DNA of 64,000 bases from Micromonospora terminaliae (lineage in GTDB: Bacteria > Actinomycetota > Actinomycetes > Mycobacteriales > Micromonosporaceae): the NCBI RefSeq assembly GCF_009671205.1, contig NZ_CP045309.1:124001-188000 (forward strand), given 5' to 3'. Below, piece by piece: positions 18,993-26,436 of the stretch (its first letter is position 1; every line of letters starts with the position of its first letter). The position numbers were made by a program, and so were the translations under genes. The notes under the pieces are model-generated. The model was not told the DNA's origin, did not search any database, and saw only the letters and a list, made by a program, of their open reading frames with translations.

Positions 18993-20086
18993 GCGGTGGT
19001 GACAAGCTCGATTTCGAGATCCGTCCGAATCCCGCGCCGGTATCCGCCGCCGATCGGGCCGCCCTGCTGGCGAACCCGGGCTTCGGCCGGGTGTTCACCG
19101 ACCACATGGTGACGATCCGCTACGCCGAGGGCAAGGGCTGGTACGACGCCCGGCTGGAGGCGCGGGCGCCGATCCCCATGGACCCCGCCGCCGCGGTCCT
19201 GCACTACGCGCAGGAGATCTTCGAGGGGTTGAAGGCGTACCGGACCGGGGACGGGTCGGTGACCATGTTCCGCCCGGAGGCCAACGCGGCCCGCTTCGCC
19301 GCCTCGGCTCACCGGCTGGCCATGCCGGAGCTGCCGGCGGAGACGTTCGTCGAGTCGCTGCGCCGGCTCGTCGAGATCGACCAGGACTGGATCCCCGAGC
19401 ACGAGGACGCGAGCCTCTACCTGCGCCCGTTCATGTTCGCCAGTGAGGTCTTCCTCGGCGTCCGCCCGGCCAACGAATACCTCTACTGCGTGATCGCCTC
19501 GCCCGCCGGGGCGTACTTCGCCGGTGGGGTCAAGCCGGTCACGGTGTGGGTCTCGCCGGACTACACCCGGGCGGCGCCCGGCGGCACCGGCGCGGCCAAG
19601 TGCGGCGGCAACTACGCCGCCTCGCTCGCCGCCCAGGCCGAGGCCATCGAGGCCGGCTGCGACCAGGTGGTCTTCCTGGACGCGGTGGAGCGGCGCTTCG
19701 TCGACGAGCTGGGTGGCATGAACGTGTTCTTCGTCTACGACGACGACACCCTGGTCACCCCGCCGCTGACCGGCACCATCCTGCCGGGCATCACCCGCGA
19801 CGCGATCCTCACCCTGGCCGCCGAGTCGGGCCACCAGGTGCAGGAGCGGCCGGTCAGCTTCGCCGACTGGCAGGCCGACGCGGCCAGCGGCCGGCTGCGT
19901 GAGGTGTTCGCCTGCGGCACCGCCGCGGTGATCACCCCGATCGGCGGCGTGCGCTTCCCGGACGGGGAGTTCCTCATCGGTGGCGGCGAGCCCGGCCGCT
20001 CCACCATGGCGCTGCGCCAGAAGCTGGTCGACATCCAGCGCGGCCGCGCCGAGGACCGGCACGGCTGGGTCACCCGCGTCCTCTGA
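18989..20086 (+). CDS. ilvE: Branched-chain amino acid aminotransferase
   Basis: A 365-aa fold-type IV PLP enzyme that transfers an amino group from glutamate to the keto acids of Val, Leu and Ile, the last step of all three pathways. The PLP Lys is Lys204 in GAAKCGGNYAAS. The phosphate-cup and substrate loops are LRPFMFASEVFLGVRP and TGTILPGITRDAIL, and GTAAVITPIG is present near the C-terminus. Length matches the bacterial BCAT long subgroup. GGGAGG lies eight bases before the ATG. It stands alone between leuB and a convergent phosphatase gene. Confidence 0.96.
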   Translation: MSGGDKLDFEIRPNPAPVSAADRAALLANPGFGRVFTDHMVTIRYAEGKGWYDARLEARAPIPMDPAAAVLHYAQEIFEGLKAYRTGDGSVTMFRPEANAARFAASAHRLAMPELPAETFVESLRRLVEIDQDWIPEHEDASLYLRPFMFASEVFLGVRPANEYLYCVIASPAGAYFAGGVKPVTVWVSPDYTRAAPGGTGAAKCGGNYAASLAAQAEAIEAGCDQVVFLDAVERRFVDELGGMNVFFVYDDDTLVTPPLTGTILPGITRDAILTLAAESGHQVQERPVSFADWQADAASGRLREVFACGTAAVITPIGGVRFPDGEFLIGGGEPGRSTMALRQKLVDIQRGRAEDRHGWVTRVL

Positions 20087-20155
20087 CCGTCCACCCGCTC
20101 CTCCCGCACGGCCGGCCCGTCACCACGGCGCCGGCCGTGCGCTTTCCCGCGCCGG

Positions 20156-20893
20156 TCAGTCGAGCAGGTGGGTGCGCAGGGCCGTGAGCTGGTCCTCCGT
20201 CACGCCGGCGTGGTGGAGGTATCCCTCGACCGAGCCGTAGCCCGCGCGCAGCTCGGTGAGGAACAGCATCATGGCCTCGGCGGGGGAGGCCAGGAACGGC
20301 GGGGGTGGTTCCTCGGCGTCCGGCACGGTGGCCCGGACCCAGGCGCTGAACCGCTCGGACGCGGCGGTGCTGAGCGCGTAGTCGGCGGCGATGTCGTCGT
20401 CGGGCACGCCGAGCACGGCCAGGGTGAGCCCGCAGACGATGCCGGTGCGGTCCTTGCCGGCGACGCAGTGCACCACGACCGGCGCGTTGGCACTGTCGGC
20501 GATGAGGCCGACCGCCTCGGCCAGCCCGGCGGTGCCGGTGCGCGCCAGGTCGGCGTAGCGGTCGGCGAGGTAGCGGGCCAGGTCGCTGCCCGGCTCGTAC
20601 CTCCACTCGGCCCAGTCCTGGTGCTCGGGGTGGATGTGCCGGTAGGTGAGCCCGTCGTAGGCGGGCACCCGGCCGTCCCGCGCCACCTCGGTGGGGCGGC
20701 GCAGGTCGATGACGGTGCGGATGCCCAGGGCGGTGAACGCCGCCCGGTCGGTCTCGGCGATGCGGTGCAGCGAGTCGGAGCGGTAGAGCCGGCGGTGCCG
20801 GACGGTGTGCCCGTCGCGGCTGCGGTAGCCGCCGACGTCGCGGAAGTTGAACAGCGCGGGGAAGGGGGTCTCCAGGGCGTCCACCCCTGACAC
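20156..20893 (-). CDS. Tyrosine/serine protein phosphatase (dual-specificity-like)
   Basis: A 245-aa protein of the actinobacterial Tyr/Ser phosphatase family (similar in layout to mycobacterial PtpB). The catalytic P-loop is HCVAGKDRTG, with nucleophile Cys143 and Arg149 in CX5R. The N-terminus has the family hallmark FNFRDVGGYR (residues 15-24) and RLYRSDSL. ELRAGYGSVEGYL near the end is also characteristic. There is no signal sequence; related proteins dephosphorylate phosphotyrosine, phosphoserine or phosphoinositides. The GTG at 20893 is used; GTG 20884 is an alternative. Lies convergent with ilvE and upstream-divergent from no partner kinase here. Confidence 0.88.
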   Translation of the reverse strand: MSGVDALETPFPALFNFRDVGGYRSRDGHTVRHRRLYRSDSLHRIAETDRAAFTALGIRTVIDLRRPTEVARDGRVPAYDGLTYRHIHPEHQDWAEWRYEPGSDLARYLADRYADLARTGTAGLAEAVGLIADSANAPVVVHCVAGKDRTGIVCGLTLAVLGVPDDDIAADYALSTAASERFSAWVRATVPDAEEPPPPFLASPAEAMMLFLTELRAGYGSVEGYLHHAGVTEDQLTALRTHLLD

Positions 20894-20899
20894 GGTAAC

Positions 20900-20931
20900 G
20901 GCCGGCGGGGCCACGATGTGCCCCGCCGGCC
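20900..20931 (-). terminator. Terminator after PRC-barrel gene
   Basis: Perfect 12-bp inverted repeat (20900-20911 and 20920-20931) with an 8-base loop, 20 bases after the PRC-barrel stop and just before the phosphatase start on the same strand. Confidence 0.72.
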
Positions 20932-20951
20932 GCTGGTTGCAGGTGTCTCCG

Positions 20952-21362
20952 TTACCGGGCCGTGCCCGGCGGGATCGACGAGTAGGTGTCGTCGTAGTAA
21001 CCGCCGAGCTTGTCCCGGTACGCCGGGTCCGTGTCGGTGGCCTCGTCGTACTCGGGCGCGGCCTTGATCTGGTCCTTGCTCCGGTCGACGTAGACCTTCC
21101 GCTCATCGTGGTCGACGTGGTTGACGGTGCCGGCCGGCAGCATGACCTTCTTGCCGAAGATCCACGGACCGGTGTCCACCACGAGGAAACTGGAGTTCAC
21201 CTCGTGGCTGGCCCGGTCCACCTTGCCGATACCGCCGTCACTCGCCTCCACCTTGTAGCCGACCAGGTCGACACCGGTCACCCCGGCGTCCTCCCGGTAG
21301 CTCCACGGATCGAAACGCGGATCCGGCGTCCCGTGGGTCGTTCGAGGGTCGAGCCGCTCCAT
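20952..21362 (-). CDS. PRC-barrel domain protein
   Basis: A 136-aa soluble protein. An N-terminal segment with FDPWSYREDAGVTGVDLVGYKVEASDGGIGKVDRAS forms the start of a PRC-barrel, followed by FLVVDTGPWIFGKKVMLPAGTV and DERKVYVDRSKDQI, the remaining barrel strands. The C-terminal ~40 residues (AAPEYDEATDTDPAYRDKLGGYY) are acidic and Tyr-rich. PRC-barrel proteins bind RNA (RimM) or regulate electron transfer and stress responses; similar single-domain actinobacterial proteins are often stress-induced, but no role is proven. It is monocistronic, with AAAGGGAGTG before the ATG at 21362 as Shine-Dalgarno. Confidence 0.82.
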   Translation of the reverse strand: MERLDPRTTHGTPDPRFDPWSYREDAGVTGVDLVGYKVEASDGGIGKVDRASHEVNSSFLVVDTGPWIFGKKVMLPAGTVNHVDHDERKVYVDRSKDQIKAAPEYDEATDTDPAYRDKLGGYYDDTYSSIPPGTAR

Positions 21363-21451
21363 GGCGTCAACACTCCCTTTCTCGACTTTTGGGGGATGTG
21401 CCTGTCGGATCCCTTCCTACCCGGATGCGGAGATCGATACACCAGACTGGC

Positions 21452-21982
21452 TCAGGCCAGTGCGGCCTCCGCGTCCAGGGCCACCGCGGCGGCGTGCACC
21501 ACGGCCGCGATGCGCAGGCCCTCGTGCACCTGGTCGCGGCTGAACCCGGCGGCGCGCAGGGTCTTCTCGTGCGACTCCAGGCAGACGCCGCAGCCGGTGA
21601 TCGCCGAGACGGCCAGGCTCCAGAGCTCGAAGTCGGCCTTCTCCACCCCGGGCCGGGCGATGATCTGCATCCGCAGCCGGGCCGGCAGCGAGGCGTACTG
21701 CTCGTCGCCGATGAGGTGCTTGGCCCGGTAGTAGACGTTGTTCATGGCCATGATGGTGGCCGCGCCCTTGGCCGCCTCGACAGCCTCGGGGGTGAGGTGG
21801 CCGGCCGCCTCGGCGGCGATCTCGCGCAGCACCACCGGGTTGCGGGCCGCCACGGCGCAGGCCAGGGCAGTGCCCCAGGCCTGCTCCGGCTTCAGCGTCG
21901 AGGTGGTGATGGTGGAGCCGAGGTTGAGCTTGATGTCCTTGGCGTACTCGGGCAGGGCCGCCTTGACCGCGTCCAGACCCAT
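21452..21982 (-). CDS. ahpD: Alkyl hydroperoxide reductase AhpD
   Basis: A 176-aa all-helical carboxymuconolactone-decarboxylase-fold protein. The active site reads ITGCGVCLESHE with Cys131, Cys134 and His138, and Glu119 upstream, the same set as in M. tuberculosis AhpD. There AhpD reduces AhpC using lipoamide (SucB/Lpd), so this pair should detoxify organic peroxides and peroxynitrite. ATG 21982 gives the family N-terminus MGLDAVKAALPEYAKD. It lies two bases after the ahpC stop with GGGGCCTGAGC between, so the genes are coupled. Confidence 0.94.
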   Translation of the reverse strand: MGLDAVKAALPEYAKDIKLNLGSTITTSTLKPEQAWGTALACAVAARNPVVLREIAAEAAGHLTPEAVEAAKGAATIMAMNNVYYRAKHLIGDEQYASLPARLRMQIIARPGVEKADFELWSLAVSAITGCGVCLESHEKTLRAAGFSRDQVHEGLRIAAVVHAAAVALDAEAALA

Positions 21983-21984
21983 GC

Positions 21985-22545
21985 TCAGGCCCCGGCCCCG
22001 GCGAGCAGCGCGTTGGCGTCCAGGGTGGCGCCGCCCTTGTTCCAGTTGCACGGGCAGAGCTCGTCGGTCTGCAGGGCGTCGAGCACCCGCAGCACCTCGG
22101 ATACGTTCCGGCCGACCGAGCCGGCGGTCACCATGGCGAACTGGATCTCGTTGTCCGGGTCGACGATGAAGGTGGCCCGCTGCGCGACGCCGTCCTCGCC
22201 GAGCACGCCGCAGTCGGCGGTCAGCTCACGCTTGATGTCGCTGAGCATCGGGAAGGGCAGGTCGCGCAGGTCCGGGTGGTCCTTGCGCCAGGCGTAGTGG
22301 ACGAACTCGTTGTCCACGGAGACGCCGAGGACCTGGGCGTCCCGGTCGGCGAACTCGCCGTTGAGGCGGCCGAACTCGGCGATCTCCGTGGGGCAGATGA
22401 AGGTGAAGTCCTTCGGCCAGAAGAACACGACGCGCCACTTGCCCTCGTAGGTCTTGTGGTTGATCGTCTCGAACGCCTTGTCGGCGTCGAGCGAGACGCA
22501 GGCGGTGAGTTCGTACTCGGGGAAGTGGTCACCGACAGTGAGCAA
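21985..22545 (-). CDS. ahpC: Peroxiredoxin AhpC
   Basis: A 186-aa typical 2-Cys peroxiredoxin. The peroxidatic Cys51 is in FTFICPTE; two C-terminal cysteines (Cys164 and Cys166 in ELCPCNWNKG) correspond to the resolving pair of the M. tuberculosis enzyme. It reduces alkyl hydroperoxides and peroxynitrite and is re-reduced by AhpD encoded next. GGAGGA upstream supports ATG 22545. No oxyR gene lies beside it, unlike in many actinobacteria. A small palindrome CTGGA-N5-TCCAG (22593-22607) in the upstream region is a possible but weak operator. Confidence 0.95.
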   Translation of the reverse strand: MLTVGDHFPEYELTACVSLDADKAFETINHKTYEGKWRVVFFWPKDFTFICPTEIAEFGRLNGEFADRDAQVLGVSVDNEFVHYAWRKDHPDLRDLPFPMLSDIKRELTADCGVLGEDGVAQRATFIVDPDNEIQFAMVTAGSVGRNVSEVLRVLDALQTDELCPCNWNKGGATLDANALLAGAGA

Positions 22546-22730
22546 CGGTCCTCCTTGCTGGCGGCCCGAACGGTGTGCCGCCGGGCCGGTAACTGGATCT
22601 GTTCCAGATGCTTCCGCAGCCCGCTTCCCGCCCGGCGCCGGGCGGTTCCCCTGTTAAGTCGATCACCGGCTTGTCCCGCGATGTGGGTTTCTCCTCCCAA
22701 AACCCGGAGCGGAGTGGCAGAGTACGGACC

Positions 22731-22763
22731 GTGACCAGCTCCGTCCTGATTATTGGCAGCTAG
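22731..22763 (+). CDS. cimA leader peptide (attenuator)
   Basis: An 11-codon ORF, GTG start, encoding MTSSVLIIGS. Four consecutive codons Val-Leu-Ile-Ile sense all three branched-chain amino acids. ATT codons for Ile are very rare in this genome, which favours selection for slow decoding. It lies 31 bases before a Rho-independent terminator and 93 bases before the cimA ATG. No Shine-Dalgarno precedes it, suggesting a leaderless message. Prediction by eye, well supported by the codon pattern. Confidence 0.7.
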   Translation: MTSSVLIIGS

Positions 22764-22793
22764 CGCGCCGGCCCACCCCCTCGCCGAGCGCGC

Positions 22794-22823
22794 AGACCTC
22801 CCGCATCCGCGGGGGGTCTTTTT
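22794..22823 (+). terminator. cimA transcription attenuator
   Basis: AGACCTCCCGC (22794-22804) pairs with GCGGGGGGTCT (22809-22819) through 11 bp with one G-T wobble, then TTTTT (22819-22823). It lies between the leader peptide and cimA. The downstream TTTTTGTTG resembles the end of the ilvB attenuator, TTTTTTGTTG. An antiterminator was not resolved. Confidence 0.75.
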
Positions 22824-22855
22824 GTTGCTCCCGCAGGTTCGAGAAGAGGACTCCC

Positions 22856-24436
22856 ATGACCTTCCAGGTGTACGACACGACGCTGCGCGACGGCGCCCAG
22901 CGCGAGGGCCTCACCTACTCGGTGGTCGACAAGCTGGCGGTGGCCCGCCTGCTCGACGACCTCGGGGTCGGCTTCATCGAGGGCGGCTGGCCGGGCGCGG
23001 TGCCCAAGGACACCGAGTTCTTCCGCCGGGCCCGCACCGAGCTGGAGCTGCGGCACGCCGTCCTGGTCGCGTTCGGGGCGACCCGGAAGGCCGGCGTCGC
23101 GGTCGAGGACGACCCGCAGGTGCGCGGGCTGCTCGACGCGGCGACCCCGGCCGTCGCGCTGGTCGCCAAGGCGGACCTGCGGCACGTCGAGCGGGCGCTG
23201 CGCACCACCGCCGAGGAGAACCTGGCGATGGTCCGCGACACGATCGCGTACCTGGTGGCGCAGGGGCGGCGGGTCTTCGTCGACGGGGAGCACTTCTACG
23301 ACGGCTACCGCTACGACCCGGCGTACACGGCCGCCGTGGCGGAGACCGCGCTCGCCGCCGGGGCCGAGCGGTTCGTCCTCTGCGACACCAACGGCGGCAT
23401 GCTGCCCTCCCAGGTCACCGCCGCGATCACCGACCTCACGGCGCGCACCGGGATCGCCCCGGAGCGGCTCGGCATGCACGCCCAGAACGACACCGCCTGC
23501 GCGGTGGCCAACACGATCGCGGCGGTCGAGGCCGGCGTCCGGCACGTCCAGGGCACCGCCAACGGCTACGGCGAGCGCCCCGGCAACGCCGACCTCTTCG
23601 CCATCGTGGCCAACCTCCAGCTCAAGCTCGGCATGCCCGTCCTACCGGAGGGCTGCCTGGAACAGATGGTGCGGGTCTCGCACGCCATCGCCGAGATCGC
23701 CAACATCGCCCCCGACACCCACCAGGCCTACGTCGGGGCCGCTGCCTTCGCCCACAAGGCGGGGCTGCACGCGAGCGCGATCAAGGTCGACCCGTTGCTC
23801 TACAACCACGTGGATCCCTCGGTGGTGGGCAACGACATGCGGATCCTCGTGACCGAGATGGCCGGCCGGGCCAGCGTCGAGCTCAAGAGCCGTGAGCTGG
23901 GCCTCGACCTGGCCGGCCATCCGGACGCGCTGTCCAAGGTGACCAGCCGGATCAAGGAGCTGGAGGCCGGCGGCTGGTCGTTCGAGGCCGCCGACGCCTC
24001 GTTCGAGCTGCTGGTCCGCTCCGAGCTGCCGGACGCCGCGCCGCCCCGGCCGTTCGCCCTGGAGTCCTACCGGGTGCTGGTCGAGCACCGCGAGGACGGC
24101 GCGGTCGTCTCCGAGGCCACCGTCAAGATCCGGGTACGCGGCGAGCGCGTCATCGCGACGGCCGAGGGGAACGGCCCGGTCAACGCCCTCGACGAGGCGC
24201 TGCGGGTGGCGCTCGCCCGGCACTACCCGGAGCTGCGCGAGTTCGAGCTGGCCGACTACAAGGTGCGCATCCTGGAGGGCAGCCACGGCACCGGCGCGGT
24301 GACCCGGGTGCTCGTGGAGACCGCCGGGGCCGGCCGCGACTGGACCACGGTCGGCGTCCACCCCAACGTGGTCGAGGCCAGCTGGCACGCGCTGGTCGAC
24401 GCCCTCACCTACGGCCTGGACCGGGCGCGGGTCTGA
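22856..24436 (+). CDS. cimA: (R)-citramalate synthase
   Basis: A 526-aa member of the LeuA/HMG-CoA-lyase-like superfamily. It opens with VYDTTLRDGAQREGLTYSVVDKLAVARLLDDLGVGFIEGGWPGA, the CimA subgroup, and shows the metal site HAQNDTACAVAN and GTANGYGERPGNADL, in place of isopropylmalate synthase motifs. A C-terminal LeuA_dimer regulatory domain (from about 395) ends VGVHPNVVEASWHALVDAL, the site of feedback by leucine or isoleucine in the family. It condenses pyruvate and acetyl-CoA to citramalate, which LeuCD and LeuB turn into 2-ketobutyrate, bypassing threonine deaminase for isoleucine. GAAGAGGA precedes ATG 22856. Confidence 0.93.
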   Translation: MTFQVYDTTLRDGAQREGLTYSVVDKLAVARLLDDLGVGFIEGGWPGAVPKDTEFFRRARTELELRHAVLVAFGATRKAGVAVEDDPQVRGLLDAATPAVALVAKADLRHVERALRTTAEENLAMVRDTIAYLVAQGRRVFVDGEHFYDGYRYDPAYTAAVAETALAAGAERFVLCDTNGGMLPSQVTAAITDLTARTGIAPERLGMHAQNDTACAVANTIAAVEAGVRHVQGTANGYGERPGNADLFAIVANLQLKLGMPVLPEGCLEQMVRVSHAIAEIANIAPDTHQAYVGAAAFAHKAGLHASAIKVDPLLYNHVDPSVVGNDMRILVTEMAGRASVELKSRELGLDLAGHPDALSKVTSRIKELEAGGWSFEAADASFELLVRSELPDAAPPRPFALESYRVLVEHREDGAVVSEATVKIRVRGERVIATAEGNGPVNALDEALRVALARHYPELREFELADYKVRILEGSHGTGAVTRVLVETAGAGRDWTTVGVHPNVVEASWHALVDALTYGLDRARV

Positions 24437-24439
24437 GCC

Positions 24440-25402
24440 TCACGCGGCGGGCAGCCGCAGCTCGGCCAGCACGGCCCGGTGGTCGCTGCCCCGGACGTCG
24501 TGCACGCTGACCGCGCGCACGGCGATGCGCCGGTCGACCAGCACGTGGTCGATGGTCACCGGCGGGATCGGGTCGCCGTCGTAGGGACCCCACGTGCCCG
24601 AGAAGCCGGCGCCGGCCGCGTCGGCGGCGTCCACGTAGCCGGTGTCGATGAGATCGCGCAGCGGCGCGTGGTCGAGGGTGGCGTTGAAGTCGCCGGCCAG
24701 CACGCTCAAGCCGCCCTCCGGGGTGGCGTGCGGCTGGGCGCGCAGGTCGGTCCACCAGTCCGGCACCACCTCGACGGAGTACGGGGCGGCCGGGTGCGCG
24801 GACTCCACCCGCAGCGGTGGCGCGCCCGGCACGGCCACCGTCCCGTACGCCTGGGTGAAGGAGAAGCCCTCGTTGCGCCGGAAGCCGGTGCCGCTGAGCG
24901 GGTGGCGCGCGTACAGGCCGGAGCCGGTGGTGCCGACCTCGGGTTGCAGCGACCGGTAGGGCAGCAGGGTGGCCAGCCCGAGCCGGTCCAGCTCGGCGGC
25001 GATCTGCGGGGTGAACTCCTGCACGGTGAGCACGTCCACGTGGTGCGTCCGCACCAGCTCGACCAGCCGGGCCGGCTCGGCGCCGCCCTTGAGCAGGTTG
25101 GCGGTGAGCAGGCGGAGCACCGGCCCGTCCGCGGTGGGCCCGTCGTCGCCGACGGCCCGTGGCGCCACGGCGCCGGCCAGCGCGAGCGCGGCGAGGGCCG
25201 CGACCACGGCGGGCACGCGGCGCCGCAGGGCGAGCGCCAGCACGAGGGCGGCCGGCGCGGCGGCGGCGACGTACGGCGTGAAGGCGACCGCCTGCACGAG
25301 CGGCCCCCGTTCCAGCCCGGCGAGCCGGAGCAGCGCCCAGGCGGCCACGGGCACGGCCGCCAGCCAGCACGCGACCGAGGCGACCCGTCCCCTCGTGATC
25401 AT
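24440..25402 (-). CDS. Membrane-anchored endonuclease/exonuclease/phosphatase (EEP) family protein
   Basis: A 320-aa protein from ATG 25402. Three hydrophobic segments in residues 1-85 anchor it, with the catalytic domain probably outside. EEP motifs: LLTANLLKGG (Asn), TVQEFTP (metal Glu), AGDFNATLDHAP (Asp-Asn) and GSDHRAVLAEL (Asp-His). Family members cleave phosphodiesters or phosphoesters in DNA, lipids or inositol phosphates; the substrate here is unknown. A second EEP protein with a larger membrane region is encoded at 40967-42916. It ends three bases after cimA on the opposite strand and diverges from a secreted-protein gene. Confidence 0.83.
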   Translation of the reverse strand: MITRGRVASVACWLAAVPVAAWALLRLAGLERGPLVQAVAFTPYVAAAAPAALVLALALRRRVPAVVAALAALALAGAVAPRAVGDDGPTADGPVLRLLTANLLKGGAEPARLVELVRTHHVDVLTVQEFTPQIAAELDRLGLATLLPYRSLQPEVGTTGSGLYARHPLSGTGFRRNEGFSFTQAYGTVAVPGAPPLRVESAHPAAPYSVEVVPDWWTDLRAQPHATPEGGLSVLAGDFNATLDHAPLRDLIDTGYVDAADAAGAGFSGTWGPYDGDPIPPVTIDHVLVDRRIAVRAVSVHDVRGSDHRAVLAELRLPAA

Positions 25403-25502
25403 GGCCGCCACAATACACGGCGCGTTTTCATGAATGGTCGGTCGTTCACTTCTCACAATTATCCAACGCATTTCTCAGACGCGGCCGAGGAAATGTGAGC
25501 TA

Positions 25503-25531
25503 TTGACCGTCCGCATTTTCCGATGTTAGGT
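25503..25531 (+). promoter_or_regulatory. Strong predicted promoter of the secreted-protein gene
   Basis: TTGACC (25503-25508), 17-base spacer, TAGGTT (25526-25531). Both elements closely match the principal-sigma (HrdB/SigA) consensus of actinomycetes. The start would be near 25538, leaving a 5' UTR of ~164 bases. Confidence 0.65.
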
Positions 25532-25580
25532 TCCACCTGGTCGAGACGTCGCGACTCTCCGTAGTAATCCCAGCTTAAGG

Positions 25581-25628
25581 GCCAGGTGTTCGACACTGAC
25601 GGTGCGCTCAGAACTGCGCCTGGCTTTT
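25581..25628 (+). ncRNA. Possible three-way-junction RNA element in a 5' UTR
   Basis: An outer stem GCCAG/CTGGC (25581-25585 and 25620-25624) encloses two hairpins: GTGT-TCG-ACAC (25586-25596) and GCGC/GCGC (25604-25607 and 25616-25619). TTTT (25625-25628) follows the outer stem. It resembles an aptamer or attenuator in layout, but stems are short and no known riboswitch consensus was recognised. Confidence 0.3.
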
Positions 25629-25701
25629 GTGCCGCATCCATCCGTCCCACGCCCAGGCGCGGGCCGGCCGTATCACCACGGTCACAAAAGGGAGATCTTT
25701 C

Positions 25702-26241
25702 ATGGCCACATTCCTCAAGCGCAAGGCGACGGTGGTGGCCCTCGCCGCGCTGTCCCTCACCCTGGCCGGCGGGGGCATCGCGGCCGCCGCCCACCCGGCG
25801 GCGAAGGCGCCCGCCGAGGTGGCGCAGCCGGGTGCCCGGCCGCCCGGCCAGCAGCCGCCGGTGACCGCCGCCGAGACCCGGGCCGCCAAGGCCGCGCTGA
25901 ACGCCACCCTGGCCGCGCCGACGCCCGGGCTGGTCGCCTGGGCGGTGGTCAGCAGCAACGGGACGCTGCTCCAGCACTCGGCGAACGTCGTGAGCGCCAA
26001 GAAGTTCTCCGCGTCGACGCCGGGCCAGTTCGCCGGGCAGTACCAGGTGACACTCGACTACGCGGTCAACCTCAAGGGCCTGCACGCCACGATCGGCACC
26101 AACGACGCGGCGAACGTCCCACCCGCGGGTGAGGTCGCGGTGGCACCCCGCTACCTGATCCCGAACGCGGTCTTCGTCCAGACCCGCAGCTCCACCGGTG
26201 GGTGCGCGGACCGGCCGTTCCACCTGTTCATCGCCAACTGA
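25702..26241 (+). CDS. Secreted protein, unknown function
   Basis: A 179-aa preprotein from ATG 25702, with AAAGGGAG upstream. MATFLKRKATVVALAALSLTLAGGGIAAAAHPAAKA is a clear Sec signal peptide: a basic start, an ~18-residue hydrophobic core and cleavage probable after AAA near residue 30. A short proline-rich linker follows, then a ~120-residue domain with repeated beta-strand-like segments (LVAWAVVSSNGTLLQHSANVV, QYQVTLDYAVNLKGLHATIGT). A single Cys lies near the C-terminus (GGCADRPFHLFI). I do not recognise the family. The consensus promoter, long UTR and strong hairpin after the stop suggest an independent, highly expressed, regulated gene. Confidence 0.75.
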   Translation: MATFLKRKATVVALAALSLTLAGGGIAAAAHPAAKAPAEVAQPGARPPGQQPPVTAAETRAAKAALNATLAAPTPGLVAWAVVSSNGTLLQHSANVVSAKKFSASTPGQFAGQYQVTLDYAVNLKGLHATIGTNDAANVPPAGEVAVAPRYLIPNAVFVQTRSSTGGCADRPFHLFIAN

Positions 26242-26251
26242 CCCCCGCCGG

Positions 26252-26285
26252 CAGCCGGCCCCCGCCTCCGGGCGGGGGCCGGCTG
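26252..26285 (+). terminator. Terminator after the secreted-protein gene
   Basis: Perfect 15-bp inverted repeat (26252-26266 and 26271-26285) with TCCG loop, ten bases after the stop codon. Confidence 0.8.
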
Positions 26286-26436
26286 TCGTGCCCGCCTGCC
26301 CCGGTCTGCCCCGGCCCGCACCCGCTCGCGCCGTTGGGGGCCGGCCGGGGGAGTCGTACCCGTCCGGCCCGGGAAGGGCCGCTCAGGGGCCGATAATCCG
26401 ACGTTTGTCCGCATGCCGGCCCGGGAAGCAAGCACC

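Noticed and set aside
17540..20062. 840-codon minus-strand frame across leuB and ilvE
   Set aside because: Shadow of leuB and ilvE with typical Val/Gly/His/Arg repeats and no domain.
22546..22730. OxyR binding site before ahpC
   Set aside because: Only a 5-bp palindrome CTGGA-N5-TCCAG is seen and no oxyR gene is adjacent; not enough for a call.
25538..25701. c-di-AMP (ydaO) riboswitch in the secreted-protein leader
   Set aside because: The conserved ydaO blocks, such as the GGGGTGAATC-type segment, are absent.
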